Below, in pieces: positions 1 to 10,536 of a stretch of 64,000 nt of DNA (positions within the stretch are counted from its first letter, which is position 1; the number at the start of each line of letters is the position of its first letter). The notes under the pieces were generated by a model. It worked only from the letters and a program-made list of their open reading frames with translations. It had not been told where the DNA came from and made no database searches. The DNA is from Lytechinus variegatus (lineage: Eukaryota > Echinodermata > Echinoidea > Temnopleuroida > Toxopneustidae): assembly GCF_018143015.1 (NCBI RefSeq), contig NC_054740.1, positions 9,070,140-9,134,139 on the forward strand. Reading direction: 5' to 3'. Position numbers and translations under genes: made by a program.

Positions 1-251
1 TTTAAAATGTAATGCCTGAATACTAAATGAGTTCAAAATCGTGAAACACGGGGCAAAATCGGCGCTGAGTCCCGGACAGAGTCATTGGGAATGCGGGACA
101 AATTGGTGAAATACGGGACTGTCCCCTAAAATCCGGGACGTCTGACCAATCACCTACTGTATGTACGTCACTCATATTGCAAAATCGGATGCATGATCAT
201 GCCCAGGAGGCCAAAGTCAATGATTCTAGAATGGAAGATGCATGAACTTAC

Positions 252-350
252 CCATCATTAAAATTAGATGATATTGATAGCATGCTGTCAACAAAATAGC
301 CAATAACCTTCCTGTTCAATGTATTATAATTCAGCGGTACAAAACTGGCA
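252..350 (-). other. Putative non-coding first exon of a lengsin-like gene lying left of the window
   Basis: On the minus strand this stretch ends in a strong splice donor (GTAAGT, plus-strand 246-251). It is clearly similar to the segments at about 9461-9560 and 19460-19560, which each lie some 3.3-3.4 kb upstream of a lengsin-like coding exon. A shared core reads TATTTTGTTGACA in this copy. No conserved reading frame runs through the three copies, so I take it as a 5' untranslated exon. Its coding partner would lie beyond position 1. The 5' end of the exon is a guess. Calling it an exon is inference from conservation plus the donor. Confidence 0.45.
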
Positions 351-589
351 TTCACGGAAAAACAGTAATGCAGAGCTTGATCAGAACCTCAGACCGAACG
401 GAATCTTACATAACCATGATAACTACGAGTTACATGCATGAAACGCATCGAGGTTGTGCATGCAGAGCTCGTTCGTTCTCTCGCATGCGCAATATACATA
501 TTCGTAAGAATAAAGCTAAGATGTCGGATAGTAGGCCTATTCGAGTGGATCATCATTCAATAGATCACCACATCCCCCCCTAAACAATA

Positions 590-1640
590 GGTTCACCACC
601 CCGTTCATTGTTTGGATTTACCCCGGTGGTAGGATGGGCGTGGGCTATGGTGTCCGGACACTTTACAGTATTGGAGCCTTCTTTTTGTCTTTAGATTAGG
701 CAAAAATAAATAAATTCAATAGTTGTAATCTTCTTCAATTTTTCTCTTTTTAATAGGCTAATTTCCTAACACTTTCTACCAAATATTGATAAAACTTTGC
801 TTGTTAACTTTTGCAAAATGGCTGTTTAAAATCGATTGTCCCGATACATACCTGTCAAACTTCAGTCTTTAGTTAGGAAACCCCATATAATACAACAAGA
901 AAAATAAGCTTTCAGCGGCGGCCGATCGGAGAAAATGTGGCTGAAAAATTTCCGCCCTTCGACCCCCCCCCCCCTTCGATTGACGAAAGCTGGATCCACC
1001 CCTGTATTGCAAACAGGTCCAGAATAATTGTGGCAATTCGCGATTTAAGATCATGGATCGTGACATCGCAGCTATAGGTCATTCTTTTTGTTTAAGAGAC
1101 CGAAAAATGCTTTCAATGAAGTCCTTCGTCCATTCTACAATGTCTGATTTTAAACAGTTAACTAGATCACGATACCACTTTGATATAGGGTTATCAAATC
1201 AAAGAAATTGAGGCACAAGATGAAAGAATAGGTTGTGTCAAAATTTGGATTTTATCACATAAAAAGGCTGTCCCTGATTTAAGGAGTTACATATACCTTT
1301 TCTGATTAGGTCTATCTGCCGCCGATTGAAAATAAACTGCTAGCTCAGTAAAGCCTCACCCCCCCCCCATTTAAACGGAAAATACCAGCCTATAGTAGAT
1401 AGTGATAAAAAAGTGTGGGGTCTCGGGTTTAGTGCTGAGTGCTTCGAACAAAAAAATCGTCTGATACCATTGAAGCTTCATTTTTAAATCTAGAAAACAT
1501 GTTTGTTTTGGATAAGCATGAATATTGTACTATGCACTGTAAAGATCATTCGAATATCAGCCTGTTCCATTATATTTTTATTGAGTGATTGATATATCAA
1601 ACATACTTATTAAACATTTTCATATATATATATATATATG
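590..1640. other. Non-coding spacer between array units, with one transposon end
   Basis: No gene is seen. The spacer aligns with 9760-11650 of the other unit. A segment ending at about 1004 (ending GGATCCACCCCTG) matches one at about 10760 and the right end of the hAT-like element at 32435-32716, so it is a transposon end older than the duplication. C-runs occur at 963-974 and 1361-1369. Confidence 0.5.
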
Positions 1641-1855
1641 AAAAGCTGTTGTACATGTAAAAGCTTTACACATTTGTATTTCTTCTCCCATACGTGTACT
1701 GTATCAAAGCAATAGCTTCGATCCAGCTGAGGCATGGCGGCTTGTCATTGTTTAAAACTCACCTTCACCCGACAAAGGAAAATATAATTGGTACAGTGTC
1801 GAAAATCTGTCTATCTGACGGTCAATCGGATCTGGCTCGCCCTAACCATTAACCC

Positions 1856-1926
1856 GTCTCTGTGGTCTAGTGGTTAAGGCACCGGCGTTCAAAGCTGGGG
1901 GCCCGGGTTCGATTCCCGGCAGAGAC
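1856..1926 (+). tRNA. tRNA gene with anticodon UCA (opal-reading, Glu-like body), copy 1
   Basis: The 71-nt sequence folds into a full cloverleaf: a 7-bp acceptor stem (GTCTCTG with CAGAGAC), a 4-bp D stem, a 5-bp anticodon stem (CCGGC with GCTGG, one G-U pair), and a 5-bp T stem (CCGGG with CCCGG) with loop TTCGATT. The loop GTTCAAA puts UCA at positions 34-36, which would read UGA. A14, G15-C48, G18-G19, A21 and A58 are all in place. Box A (TGGTCTAGTGG) and box B (GGTTCGATTCC) match consensus, and a T6 pol III terminator follows directly. The body resembles tRNA-Glu. The short variable loop and 7-bp acceptor rule out a normal selenocysteine tRNA. Position 32 is G, which is unusual. A tRNA-like pseudogene cannot be excluded. 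Confidence 0.8.
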
Positions 1927-2263
1927 ATTTTTTCGGCATCACCAATTTTTCCAAAGGGTAGATAGCTCTGGGGAACCTTGATTTAAGCTACGCCTACCAT
2001 TGTTCTCTTCATCCATTTCTTTACAATATTTAAATAAAAAAGAGTTGCCAAAAGCTGTTGTACATGTAAAAGCTTTACACATTTGTATTTCTTCTCCCAT
2101 ACGTGTACTGTATCAAAGCAATAGCTTCGATCCAGCTGAGGCATGGCGGCTTGTCATTGTTTAAAACTCACCTTCACCCGACAAAGGAAAATATAATTGG
2201 TACAGTGTCGAAAATTTGTCTATCTGACGGTCAATCGGATCTGGCTCGCCCTAACCATTACCC

Positions 2264-2334
2264 GTCTCTGTGGTCTAGTGGTTAAGGCACCGGCGTTCAA
2301 AGCTGGGGGCCCGGGTTCGATTCCCGGCAGAGAC
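2264..2334 (+). tRNA. tRNA gene with anticodon UCA, copy 2
   Basis: Identical over all 71 nt to the copy at 1856-1926, with the same boxes A and B and the same T6 terminator. It sits at the same place in the second 409-bp unit. Confidence 0.8.
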
Positions 2335-2668
2335 ATTTTTTCGGCATCACCAATTTTTCCAAAGGGTAGATAGCTCTGGGGAACCTTGATTTAAGCTACG
2401 CCTACCATTGTTCTCTTCATCCATTTCTTTACAATATTTAAATAAAAAAGAGTTGCCAAAAGCTGTTGTACATGTAAAAGCTTTACACATTTGTATTTCT
2501 TCTCCCATACGTGTACTGTATCAAAGCAATAGCTTCGATCCAGCTGAGGCATGGCGGCTTGTCATTGTTTAAAACTCACCTTCACCCGACAAAGGAAAAT
2601 ATAATTGGTATAGTGTCGAAAATCTGTCTGACGGTCAATCGGATCTGGCTCGCCCTAACCATTAACCC

Positions 2669-2739
2669 GTCTCTGTGGTCTAGTGGTTAAGGCACCGGCG
2701 TTCAAAGCTGGGGGCCCGGGTTCGATTCCCGGCAGAGAC
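2669..2739 (+). tRNA. tRNA gene with anticodon UCA, copy 3
   Basis: Identical over all 71 nt to the other two copies and followed by the same T6 terminator. The flanks carry small changes, so the identity of the gene bodies reflects recent amplification, conversion or selection. Confidence 0.8.
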
Positions 2740-3004
2740 ATTTTTTCGGCATCACCAATTTTTCCAAAGGGTAGATAGCTCTGGGGAACCTTGATTTAAG
2801 CTACGCCTACCATTGTTCTCTTCATCCATTTCTTTACAATATATATATATATAATATTATACATTATGTTTGTTCTGTTGCTTATTATATGATTTGCTTT
2901 ACTTGTTTTGTTTAGCAAATAAAAACTGAAGAAGGCCAGGGCCGAAAGCTTTACAACATGCATAGTGTATACTTTGCTTCATCCTTGATTCTACTCTACT
3001 CTTC

Positions 3005-3057
3005 ACACACACACACACACACCCACCCCCTACACACACACATATATATATATATAT
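3005..3057. repeat. CA/TA microsatellite
   Basis: Runs of CA followed by TA with short interruptions. Confidence 0.9.
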
Positions 3058-3265
3058 AATGCAAGAAATATTTCTTTCACTGTTTATTTTTTCTTTGCAT
3101 AAACTAATATTTGTCCAATTTGATACATCACTAATTCAAGACGTGATTAACTTCAATATGTAATGACCTGAAATTATTTTTCCCACCGCAGTTCCGGACC
3201 CCATTATGAATATTCATGACTTGCGTCTTCGGAATAAGAGTACGCATTTGTGGTCGTTGCGTTCA

Positions 3266-3912
3266 CGTTGCTATGGAAGCTTAAAGTGCCACACAGGGGC
3301 CCGTTTTGCAATATCTGGCAAATAAAAACTTTAGCAAACAAAATAATGCCTTGAAAAATACACATTAAAATACTCTGGCAAAAAATTGGCAGAGTTTTTT
3401 ATGGCAAAAGTTTTATGCAACAGGCCCCAGATGTTCAGATTATCATCTCGTCGTGTATACATTTCTTAGGGGAAGATGATAAGATGTCAAGATGATAAGA
3501 TCTTAGATCTTGTCATGTATATATTCATCCCGTGTGAGGGATGATCAGATGACAAGATCATTGATTTCGTCATGTTTACATCCCGTGGGAGAGATGATCA
3601 GACGATAAGATCTTAGATCTCGTCATGTCTACATCTTGTAGGAGAGATGATCAGATTGCAAGATCTTGGATCCAATATAATTATTGCCATCTGGTTATCT
3701 ATTCTACAAGATGTAGACATGACGAGATCCAAGATCTTGCCATTTGATCATCTCTTCTAAAAGATGTAGTCATGACGAGATCTAAGATCTTGCCATCTGA
3801 TCATCTCTCCCAAGGGATGTAGACATATCGAGTTCCGAGATCTCGTCATCTTATCCTTTTCCCAAAGAGATGTAGACATGACGAGACGATTATTTAAGCT
3901 TCCATACGTTGC
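3266..3912. mobile_element. Foldback element with internal ~60-bp repeats in both arms
   Basis: The outer ends are inverted copies (TATGGAAGCTTAAA near 3273-3285, TTTAAGCTTCCATA near 3893-3906). Inside, the left arm holds about four direct copies of a unit containing GATGATCAGA, AAGATCTTAGATC and TCGTCATGT. From about 3690 the same units run in the opposite direction. The pivot lies near 3665-3695. Large foldback elements with repeated arms are known in sea urchins (TU elements); whether this is related is inference. There is no coding capacity. Confidence 0.7.
3296..3428. mobile_element. Small MITE nested in the left arm of the foldback
   Basis: The ends GGGGCCCGTTTTGCA and TGCAACAGGCCCC are inverted repeats. 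The element interrupts the left arm of the surrounding foldback, since the right arm has no counterpart. It is therefore the younger insertion. It is AT-rich and non-coding. Confidence 0.65.
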
Positions 3913-4817
3913 CACGAATGAATCAGCACCTTCAAATTACCGGTACCCTTATATAGGCCTTAGATCTATATCAAGATCCAATTCTTAAACACTTATCAAA
4001 TTGACAAGACAAAAGACGAAAGTGTAACTGGTTACCTTGTCTGTGTTCTGTATTGAATCAGTGCTCATAACCTACCACCTCTTCTTAATAATTTACCATG
4101 AAGATAATATGCACACACTTTCGAAAACCCATTTTCTTATGGGTATAAAAAACGAGTAAGAATTGGATACTATACTGTATATCGCTGACCTATATCATTT
4201 TGAAAATATTAATAAACAACTATATCTAGGAGTTGATCCTCAATTAATAATAAAGGGCATTGGAATCTATACAAAATTTGTGCTAAGGTCATTTTCTTTC
4301 TTACTGAAGTTACATAGAAACATGAAGGGAGAAAGAGAATAGAAAGACTGTAAATAAAAAGGGGAAGATCGGAAAAATATGTGACTGGAGTTTACAGAAG
4401 AGAGGCTGAGAGAGAGAGAGTGGAGGGTAAAAGAGATCAGAAAGGCACACATAACAAAAGAGAGAGAGAGAGGAGGGGGGTACGAGGTAAATAGGGTCTA
4501 AAACAATTTAATAGTACATACTAATTATCAAATGGAAATGACCCTGTAGTAGAAATTACGATGCATATAGGTGGGAAACAAGTATTTTCATAAGATGAAT
4601 TCTGAGTATAGATAGCAAGGTTAAGGTCCCTGGCTTATAAATGTCAATTACATGCACATCGATATATTTTTTTAAAGATAAAACAACATTCTATATACAT
4701 TTATCGCCCAGAGAGTCTACACTAATAGACCTAATCACCATTTATCAGATCCCAATTAAGGAATGATAATTATTAATATTATATTGTGCCTACATTTTTT
4801 ATGGTCTCATCTTAGCT

Positions 4818-6158
4818 CTACATGTATTCAAAGAAGAGATCTTGTTCCCAATTTTCTTCATTCTTTTCTTGAAGAAGAATTTCATGTCTCTTTGCAGCAA
4901 GGAAGCATTCTATGAACTCTTTCCCAAGAGCCGAAGTAATGACATCGTCTGCTTGGAGGGTTCTCATTGCTTCTTCCATATCGGTTGGAACGTTCGCAGT
5001 ACCAGGTGGGATGTCCTCAAGTTTGTAGGCGTTTCCGGTTTCCTTCACACAGGGTGGTAATGGAAGCTTCCTGTTGATACCATCCATTCCTGCAGCAACG
5101 GTAGCAGCTAAGGTGATATAAGGATTGCAACCACTGGCCCCTAATCGATTCTCGATATAGGTACCTTCTTTACCATTCAGTTTTACTCGTATAGCGCACG
5201 TGCGATTGTCTATGCCCCACGTTGCATTGGATGGTGCAAAGGAGTTTGGAAGATATCGCTTCAGGCAGTTGATAGTTGGTGCCATAAGCAAAGAGATTGC
5301 AGGAGTGTGCTCGAGGAGACCAGCAATCCAATGTTCACCAACGGGTGTAAGCCCTGTAGAACGGTCGGCATCGTAGAGTAGAGGTGTCTCACCTGGGATG
5401 TCCCACAGGGAATGACAGAAATGACAAGCTGATCCGCTCCGGTTGGGGAATGGCTTGGACATGAATGTTGCCATGTAGCCATTCTTGAGAGCCATCTCCT
5501 TAATTCCTGTCTTGAAAGTATGAGCGTTGTCCGCTGCTCGGATCCCAAATGCTGGCTTGTAGGACATCGCAATTTGCCCAGGGCCATACTCGGTTTCTGC
5601 ACATTCCATATCAACCTCAGCACCCATCAATCCATCCAAAAAGGTGTACACTATACCTTCACAAGCAGCCAGCCGAATCGTAGACCGGGAGTTGACGACG
5701 TCATCAATGGGTTTCCGAGATTCCTTCTCCACCAAATAGAACTCGTGCTCGTGAGCAGAGAGAAGCGAAAATCCCATCTCCTTCAGGTTCTCCAGTTGTC
5801 TCCTTGCCACCACCCTCGGATGGGCTTCAACCAACTTTCCCTTGTACATTGGCTCGATCAAAATCCGTGCGGTCCCCTCGCTCCATGATATCTTTCGGTA
5901 GGTTTCAAGGTCTGGGAAACAGACAGCATCATATTGATGCCCTGCCGGTGCAGTATAGGCACTGTCCTCTACACATCCAGCTTTAGGATCATAGCCGAGG
6001 TGACCAAGGGAGAAGTTGAGTCCATTCACAGCTTTCCGCTTGAAGTGTTGGGCAGGAATCGTCTTGGACCTAGCGACGCCGTAAAGGTCCGTTTGCTCAA
6101 ACCTTACAAAGGAAATACCATTGTATACGAAACTACACTCGATCTCATCGACATCCAT
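4818..6158 (-). CDS. LGSN: Lengsin-like class I glutamine synthetase family protein, copy A
   Basis: This encodes 446 residues in one exon. The N-terminal GS beta-grasp region is followed by the catalytic domain. Visible class I motifs are HEHE (Glu137, Glu139), E190-x-GPGQ, His246, Arg301, NRT Arg319, Arg324 and IENR (Glu336, Arg338). The ATP-grasp-like end GCNPY and DGI is intact. The flap position that is Glu327 in E. coli GlnA is Phe307 (NSFAP), as in the lengsin and glutamylpolyamine ligase branch. Residue 197, the equivalent of metal-binding Glu220, is Ala, while copy B keeps Glu. Catalysis is therefore doubtful. The start was chosen at the ATG 7 nt after a splice acceptor (CTTTCAG before GGGAGCA). 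The open frame continues 21 codons further but is intron. The substrate is unknown. Confidence 0.85.
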   Translation of the reverse strand: MDVDEIECSFVYNGISFVRFEQTDLYGVARSKTIPAQHFKRKAVNGLNFSLGHLGYDPKAGCVEDSAYTAPAGHQYDAVCFPDLETYRKISWSEGTARILIEPMYKGKLVEAHPRVVARRQLENLKEMGFSLLSAHEHEFYLVEKESRKPIDDVVNSRSTIRLAACEGIVYTFLDGLMGAEVDMECAETEYGPGQIAMSYKPAFGIRAADNAHTFKTGIKEMALKNGYMATFMSKPFPNRSGSACHFCHSLWDIPGETPLLYDADRSTGLTPVGEHWIAGLLEHTPAISLLMAPTINCLKRYLPNSFAPSNATWGIDNRTCAIRVKLNGKEGTYIENRLGASGCNPYITLAATVAAGMDGINRKLPLPPCVKETGNAYKLEDIPPGTANVPTDMEEAMRTLQADDVITSALGKEFIECFLAAKRHEILLQEKNEENWEQDLFFEYM

Positions 6159-7060
6159 TGCTCCCCTGAAAGTTGAAGTAAAGACAATGAAAGACAAAAA
6201 TTCATGATTATTGTTATACATTTATATAAAAAAAACGAATAGGCCTACGCAATTTGGCCTTTATGATAACACTATGAAATACATAACTGGAAATTCTACA
6301 CACCATAAATATTATTATGAATAAAACTGTCGACCCTTAACACATAGCTTTATATTGTAGGAAGGGTCAACATCGCAGTTTCATTGATAATAATAATTCT
6401 TAGATATAGAATCGCAGTTATGAGTAATAAAGAAGTATAAGTCGAAGAGGTGTGCATGTTGAAGATGTTATGTAGTTACTGTAGGCCTATCACGAGCAAT
6501 TAGAATTTCACACATTTTGTCTATAATAAAAAACATAACTAATTAAACTAACTTTTTTTTCAAAAACGGCAAAGAGATCATGCAAAATCTAAGAGGGTTT
6601 GAAGGTTAAAAAATATATTTTATAACGTTCAAGTAAAGTATGAATCGTTTATCCCATTAAGATCACTTTCTAAACCTTAACATGCAGTACGGATTTTTCG
6701 CAACCGCGCGACGCAGATCGCTTTAAAGAACATAGTAATTTGATTGTCAAGTGGCCTTCATACAGTAACCAAGAAATCTTTGTCGAATATTGGTGGATCA
6801 AAACAGCAGTTTCATCCTGGACCGAGTAACGACACATTGTAATTTTTCGTTAGCTCCAAAACTTAGGAGGAAACTGTTGTTCCGGTTCACCAAATTTCGG
6901 CAAAGATCTCCCAGCTGTACTTTGTCATTTGATGGGCATTTTTAATGCGATTACGGTGTTCTTTAATGTATTCTGCATCGCGGTTTTGAACACTACCAAA
7001 TGTTTTCCATGTATAAAACTAATCATGGAAATAGATAAAGATTTTTTTTTTTGGGGGGGG

Positions 7061-7132
7061 GTCATGTGATCAAGTGGTTAGAGCATTGGACTCATGGTCG
7101 TAGGTTTGTGAGTTCGAATCTCTGATCTGCGG
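7061..7132 (+). repeat. tRNA-derived repeat head
   Basis: A box A-like TGATCAAGTGG and box B-like GAGTTCGAATC are spaced as in tRNAs, but the outer stem does not pair, so this is a tRNA relic or SINE head. It follows a T/G run at 7042-7061. Confidence 0.45.
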
Positions 7133-7330
7133 GCGGTGTGACCCATGATGCCTTGTTGGAGCGGTCGTGGAGCGGAGAGAAAAAAATCATCACCGCTCGC
7201 TACCGTTCACCATTTTCGATTTCGATTGTTTTTTTTATGTTTTCGATTTTTGTTTTCGATTCCCCCCCCCCCATTTTGAAAGCGAAATTCGACCCTCTTT
7301 CCCTACCGCTCCAGGCCTTTACCGCTTCTT
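7130..7330. mobile_element. Decayed MITE related to the one at 51798-51981
   Basis: It shares GGGCGGTGTGAC, GGAGCGGAGAGAAAAAA, ATCACCGCTCGCTACCG and GCGAAATTCGACCCTC with the intact element near 51.8 kb. The inverted ends are damaged. Confidence 0.6.
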
Positions 7331-8389
7331 TCCTATAACATCTTTTCCTCAGACGTGGTGTCAAACTAACTTGTTTCTTTTTGACAAATTTATAAATTTG
7401 GCATTTGGTTTGCACTTATTAGGAAAAACAAAACAAATACATGTAGAGTACTGTGTCTAGCTGGGGGCAAGGGGTTTCTTTTGACTTTGATCCATCTCTG
7501 CACAAGCAAAGACAACAAACAGACATTCATGGGTATTTCGAACCACGACTCGAACCATGTTATCTCACAGAACCATCACTAAGAAGCAGGGGCTTGGTGT
7601 GAATGTATTTTCATCTCTACTGACACAGACAAAAGAACAATGTTCTGTATTGACCCTTCATGACTATTTCTGCTCGTTTTGCAGCTTTTTAATTCAGACC
7701 TCATCCAACACTTTTGAATCCTGCTATTTTCGTTATGGCATGATCATAACAAACATGGTATCATTTCAAAGATAATTAAATGATCTTTTAAATGATGTAA
7801 AATATGCATTGTGTAAAGTTGGGAGTTGGGAGAAATTAATGGCCAATCACAGATTTCCAAACTTTTTTTGAGGGGTTATATATATATATATATACATTGC
7901 GTATAAAAAAATACACTAGAAAAAATCCTGTAAAATTATACATTTGTAATATCCTGAAGATTTTTCCACATTCTATCATTGGCAGAGATCCATTTAAGCA
8001 ATTGACGATATAACTGTCGAAGAATATTTCCGCACCAGTTACTTTTGAAAAGTTAGTGGAAAATGATTTGCGCAGAACTTTGAAATAATTATGCGAATAA
8101 AAGTAGACCTTAATCATTGAGAACACGTGGAATTTAGCAAGTAAAATTGAGTTGAAGATATCTTTTACCTTTTAAACTTGTTTCTTTGCTCAAAACACTT
8201 CGAAGAGTGCAGTGCGTCCCACCCCATCCCCCCACACACCGAGGCCATCTTGACGATATTTGTTTTTCACTGTGCTGTGATTTACATGACACAGCTTACA
8301 AGCTTGGAAAAGGTGTTGAGAAACAAGTATTAAATGAAAGATTAAATGTAAACCCACTTTAAATGATAAAAACTTAGTAAAAAAATGTT

Positions 8390-8800
8390 GGAGATATCTG
8401 ATGTGAACTTTTGTTCAGATTTAGTCATGTCATCAGATCCAGCTGGCACAAAAAGGGTAAAAGTTGTGCTTACTAAGTGTTGAAATTTCAATTTTGGTGG
8501 CAACATTTTTACAAAATGCTTGAATGTATCCGTTTTATTTCGAATGAATAAAAGTGCAAGGGAAATGTATGAGAAATGTTTCGCAGGGTAAGTTTGATTT
8601 TGCCCTTTCCCCTTGACACAGCGTGAAAAACGAGTATTTCTGTGCAAACAGATTTCTGCGAGCTTTACAAAAATGGACAGTGCTCACTCAAGTGTAAAAC
8701 TCTGTCAAAACTTTTACATTTATTGGATAGATGAGACCCAAACCCAAGATTATATGTGATGAAATTACCCATATGTTGTATATATTTTTTTATTCCCAGG
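8390..8800. repeat. Intron segment shared with 17440-17850
   Basis: Some 400 bp match closely between these positions, including ATTTCTGCGAGCTTTACAAA. Both lie between the coding exon and the putative first exon of a lengsin-like gene, so this is part of the tandem duplication. TA repeats follow at 8821-8860. Confidence 0.75.
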
Positions 8801-8830
8801 GCTTTTTGAAAGTGTAAACTTATATATATA

Positions 8831-8865
<35 letters not shown>

Positions 8866-8914
8866 CAACATCAGCTCGCTCGCTCGCATTACGTACGCCG
8901 AGGAGATCCGTGTC

Positions 8915-9240
8915 CTTTTCGTGAATTCTTACAAATAGTTTTTCCTAGCTTTTCAAAAAAAAAAAAACAGCTCACTCCTCCTGCATGCATCAACTGCTTA
9001 GTTAGATACGCATATATCGATGGATAACTTCTCCCTAAAATGTCCCGATTGCAGGTCTAAATATTAGTAATTTTTCACATCGCGCTTCGCGCTCACATTA
9101 ATTGTTATTATGTATCATGTTAATGATTACAAAAAGTACTTAAAATATTCATTCTTAAGATCTTAGTATTAAAAAATGGATTCGCGCTTCCGGCCTCATT
9201 TTGTCTATTCACTGAGATATCATCTTGGTATCTAAAGCTT
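8915..9240. repeat. Diverged copy of the GCGC-palindrome repeat
   Basis: It contains TCGCGCTTCGCGCTCACAT at about 9080 and a weaker second copy at about 9182. The spacing and flanking words (AAAATGTCCC, GGTCTAAATAT) are like the units inside the hAT-type elements at 17919 and 31467. The ends are not defined. Confidence 0.5.
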
Positions 9241-9460
9241 CATTTTTTAGCTTCACTGTTGAGAGCAAACTATTCTTGTACTCAGATTTCACAAAAGATT
9301 CCATAAACAACACACGAAGATTTAAAGAGATTTCATTGTGAGTTTCCTTTTAAAATATAATAATTGAAGAGTTAAATCATAATGCATGCATCATGATCAT
9401 GCCCATATGCCAGATACAATGATTCTAGAGTGGAAGATATACAGTATATGGTGAACTTAC

Positions 9461-9560
9461 CCAGCATTAAAATGAGATGATACTGAAAACGAGTGTCAAC
9501 AAAATAGCCAATAAACTTCTTGCTCGACGTCTTATGATTTCGCTGTACATTAATGGCGCT
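9461..9560 (-). other. Putative non-coding first exon of lengsin-like copy A
   Basis: The minus strand ends in the donor G|GTAAGT (plus-strand 9455-9460). The segment is conserved with 252-350 and, more weakly, with 19460-19560. It lies 3.3 kb upstream of the coding exon at 4818-6158. A short frame starting at 9566 is not conserved in the other copies, so I treat it as untranslated. Upstream, near 9655-9670, the word TATATTGCGCATGCGAG is kept between copies 1 and 2 and resembles an NRF-1-type promoter site. That link is inference. Confidence 0.45.
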
Positions 9561-9957
9561 CACCAATGCAGAGCTTCATCCGACCCTCAGACCGAACAGC
9601 AGCGACTACGAGTTAACTGGAGCGCATCGAGGTTGTGCACCTCTTTTGTTTTCTCGCATGCGCAATATACCCTTGTGAGAAACCGTATCACATTCGTAAG
9701 AAAAAACACCCCGTGAAGTCAGACCATTCGAGTGGATCATCATTCAATAGATCACCACCCCCCCCCTGAACAATAGGCTCACCGCTTGGATTTACGCCGG
9801 TGGTAATATGGGGGGGGGGGGTGTCCAGACACTTTACAGTTTTGGAGCCTTCTTTTTGTCTTAAGATTACACAAAATAATGTGAATTTAATATGTAATCT
9901 TCAATTTTGTTCTTTAAATAGGCCTATTTCCTATAACACTTTGTACCAAACATTGAT

Positions 9958-10536
9958 CCCAAAGGGGGGAGGGGCACATCCATTGACGAGTGGATACCAG
10001 ACGCGACCATGCGGTTTCGAAAAGCACCCTAAACAAGTATTTTCCATATTCTGAAAATGCACCCCTAAACAAGTATTGACATGCGAAACATTACCCTAAC
10101 AAGTATTGGAAACAAAACGGTACCCTTGACAAGTATTCCCTGAATTGACCCCCTAAACAAGTACAACGATATCTTAATTGTTATGTCAAGGATGTGATCA
10201 CGGACCTCGGTTGTTGTTTTTTTTATTTTATTTTACTAACACTGCATGGGTTTGGTACCGCCCCACCTCGCTCAAATTGGACTCTTAACATTTAGCGTTG
10301 GCATAGTTGGGGCAAAAATTTAATCCTTATACATGTTATATAATGCATTTTAGTCGTGTTTATACCCTCGCAAATTTGACCGTAAATACGGAGTTTTCCT
10401 ACCCCTTTTTCAGTATTTTGGTGCTTTTGACATCCTTATATACATAACGTACGTGACGTTCCCAATCTTGAAAAGGAGGTCCCGCGTTTTTGGTCGCACC
10501 AGGTATCCACTCGTCAATGGAAGTGCCCCCCGGGAT
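9958..10536. mobile_element. Non-autonomous DNA transposon with internal minisatellite
   Basis: The inverted terminal regions share CATTGACGAGTGGATACC (near 9979) and its complement (near 10503). The element is flanked by ATTGAT on both sides (9952-9957 and 10537-10542). The left duplication unit shows the uninterrupted sequence near 790-800. Inside, at 10025-10160, a CCCTAAACAAGTATT-like motif recurs about five times. There is no transposase. I cannot name the superfamily. Confidence 0.75.

Larger units (their letters stand above)
1641..2840 (+). repeat. Three tandem copies of a ~409-bp unit, each holding one tRNA gene
   Basis: Units start at about 1641, 2050 and 2458, with periods of 409 and 408 bp. 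They are almost identical, differing by a few substitutions and a 4-nt deletion in the third copy. Each contains the same 71-bp tRNA gene and the same 3' flank. The array is bordered on both sides by short TA runs. The matching position in the other duplication unit, near 11690-11830, lacks the array, so it arrived or expanded in this unit only. Confidence 0.9.
220..6310. repeat. Left unit of a tandem segmental duplication carrying a lengsin-like gene
   Basis: Long stretches align with 9400-16240, at an offset of about 9.2 kb at the left end and 9.9 kb at the right end. Matching blocks include the exon-1-like segment, 590-1600 against 9760-11650, 3110-3170 against 11880-11940, 4020-4130 against 13130-13240, and the whole coding exon with its flanks to about 6310. 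The unit differs from its partner by the tRNA repeat array and a foldback element. Divergence is modest in the exon and larger in the flanks. Confidence 0.8.
6166..8380 (-). other. Intron 1 of lengsin-like copy A, proximal part
   Basis: The first ~150 bp align with the same place upstream of copy B. The rest is AT-rich, with a tRNA-like repeat at 7061-7132, a decayed MITE at 7130-7330 and TA runs near 7878-7893. No coding exon is seen. The intron call depends on the exon-1 inference at about 9461. Confidence 0.45.

Noticed and set aside
1856-2739. Selenocysteine tRNA
   Set aside because: The UCA anticodon fits, but the 7-bp acceptor stem, 4-nt variable region and 71-nt length do not.
5261-5888. 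120-codon and other open frames overlapping lengsin copy A, and the equivalents near 15182-16031
   Set aside because: Alternate-frame or antisense shadows of the coding exon with no family features.
6159-6221. First 21 codons of the open frame before the copy A ATG (and likewise 16077-16139 for copy B)
   Set aside because: They follow no promoter-like start and are cut by a good CTTTCAG acceptor 7 nt before the next ATG; they read as intron kept open by chance in both copies.
9372-9566. 64-codon frame covering the exon-1-like segment of lengsin copy A
   Set aside because: The frame and its ATG are not kept in the copies at 252 and 19460, so a coding role for the first exon is not supported.
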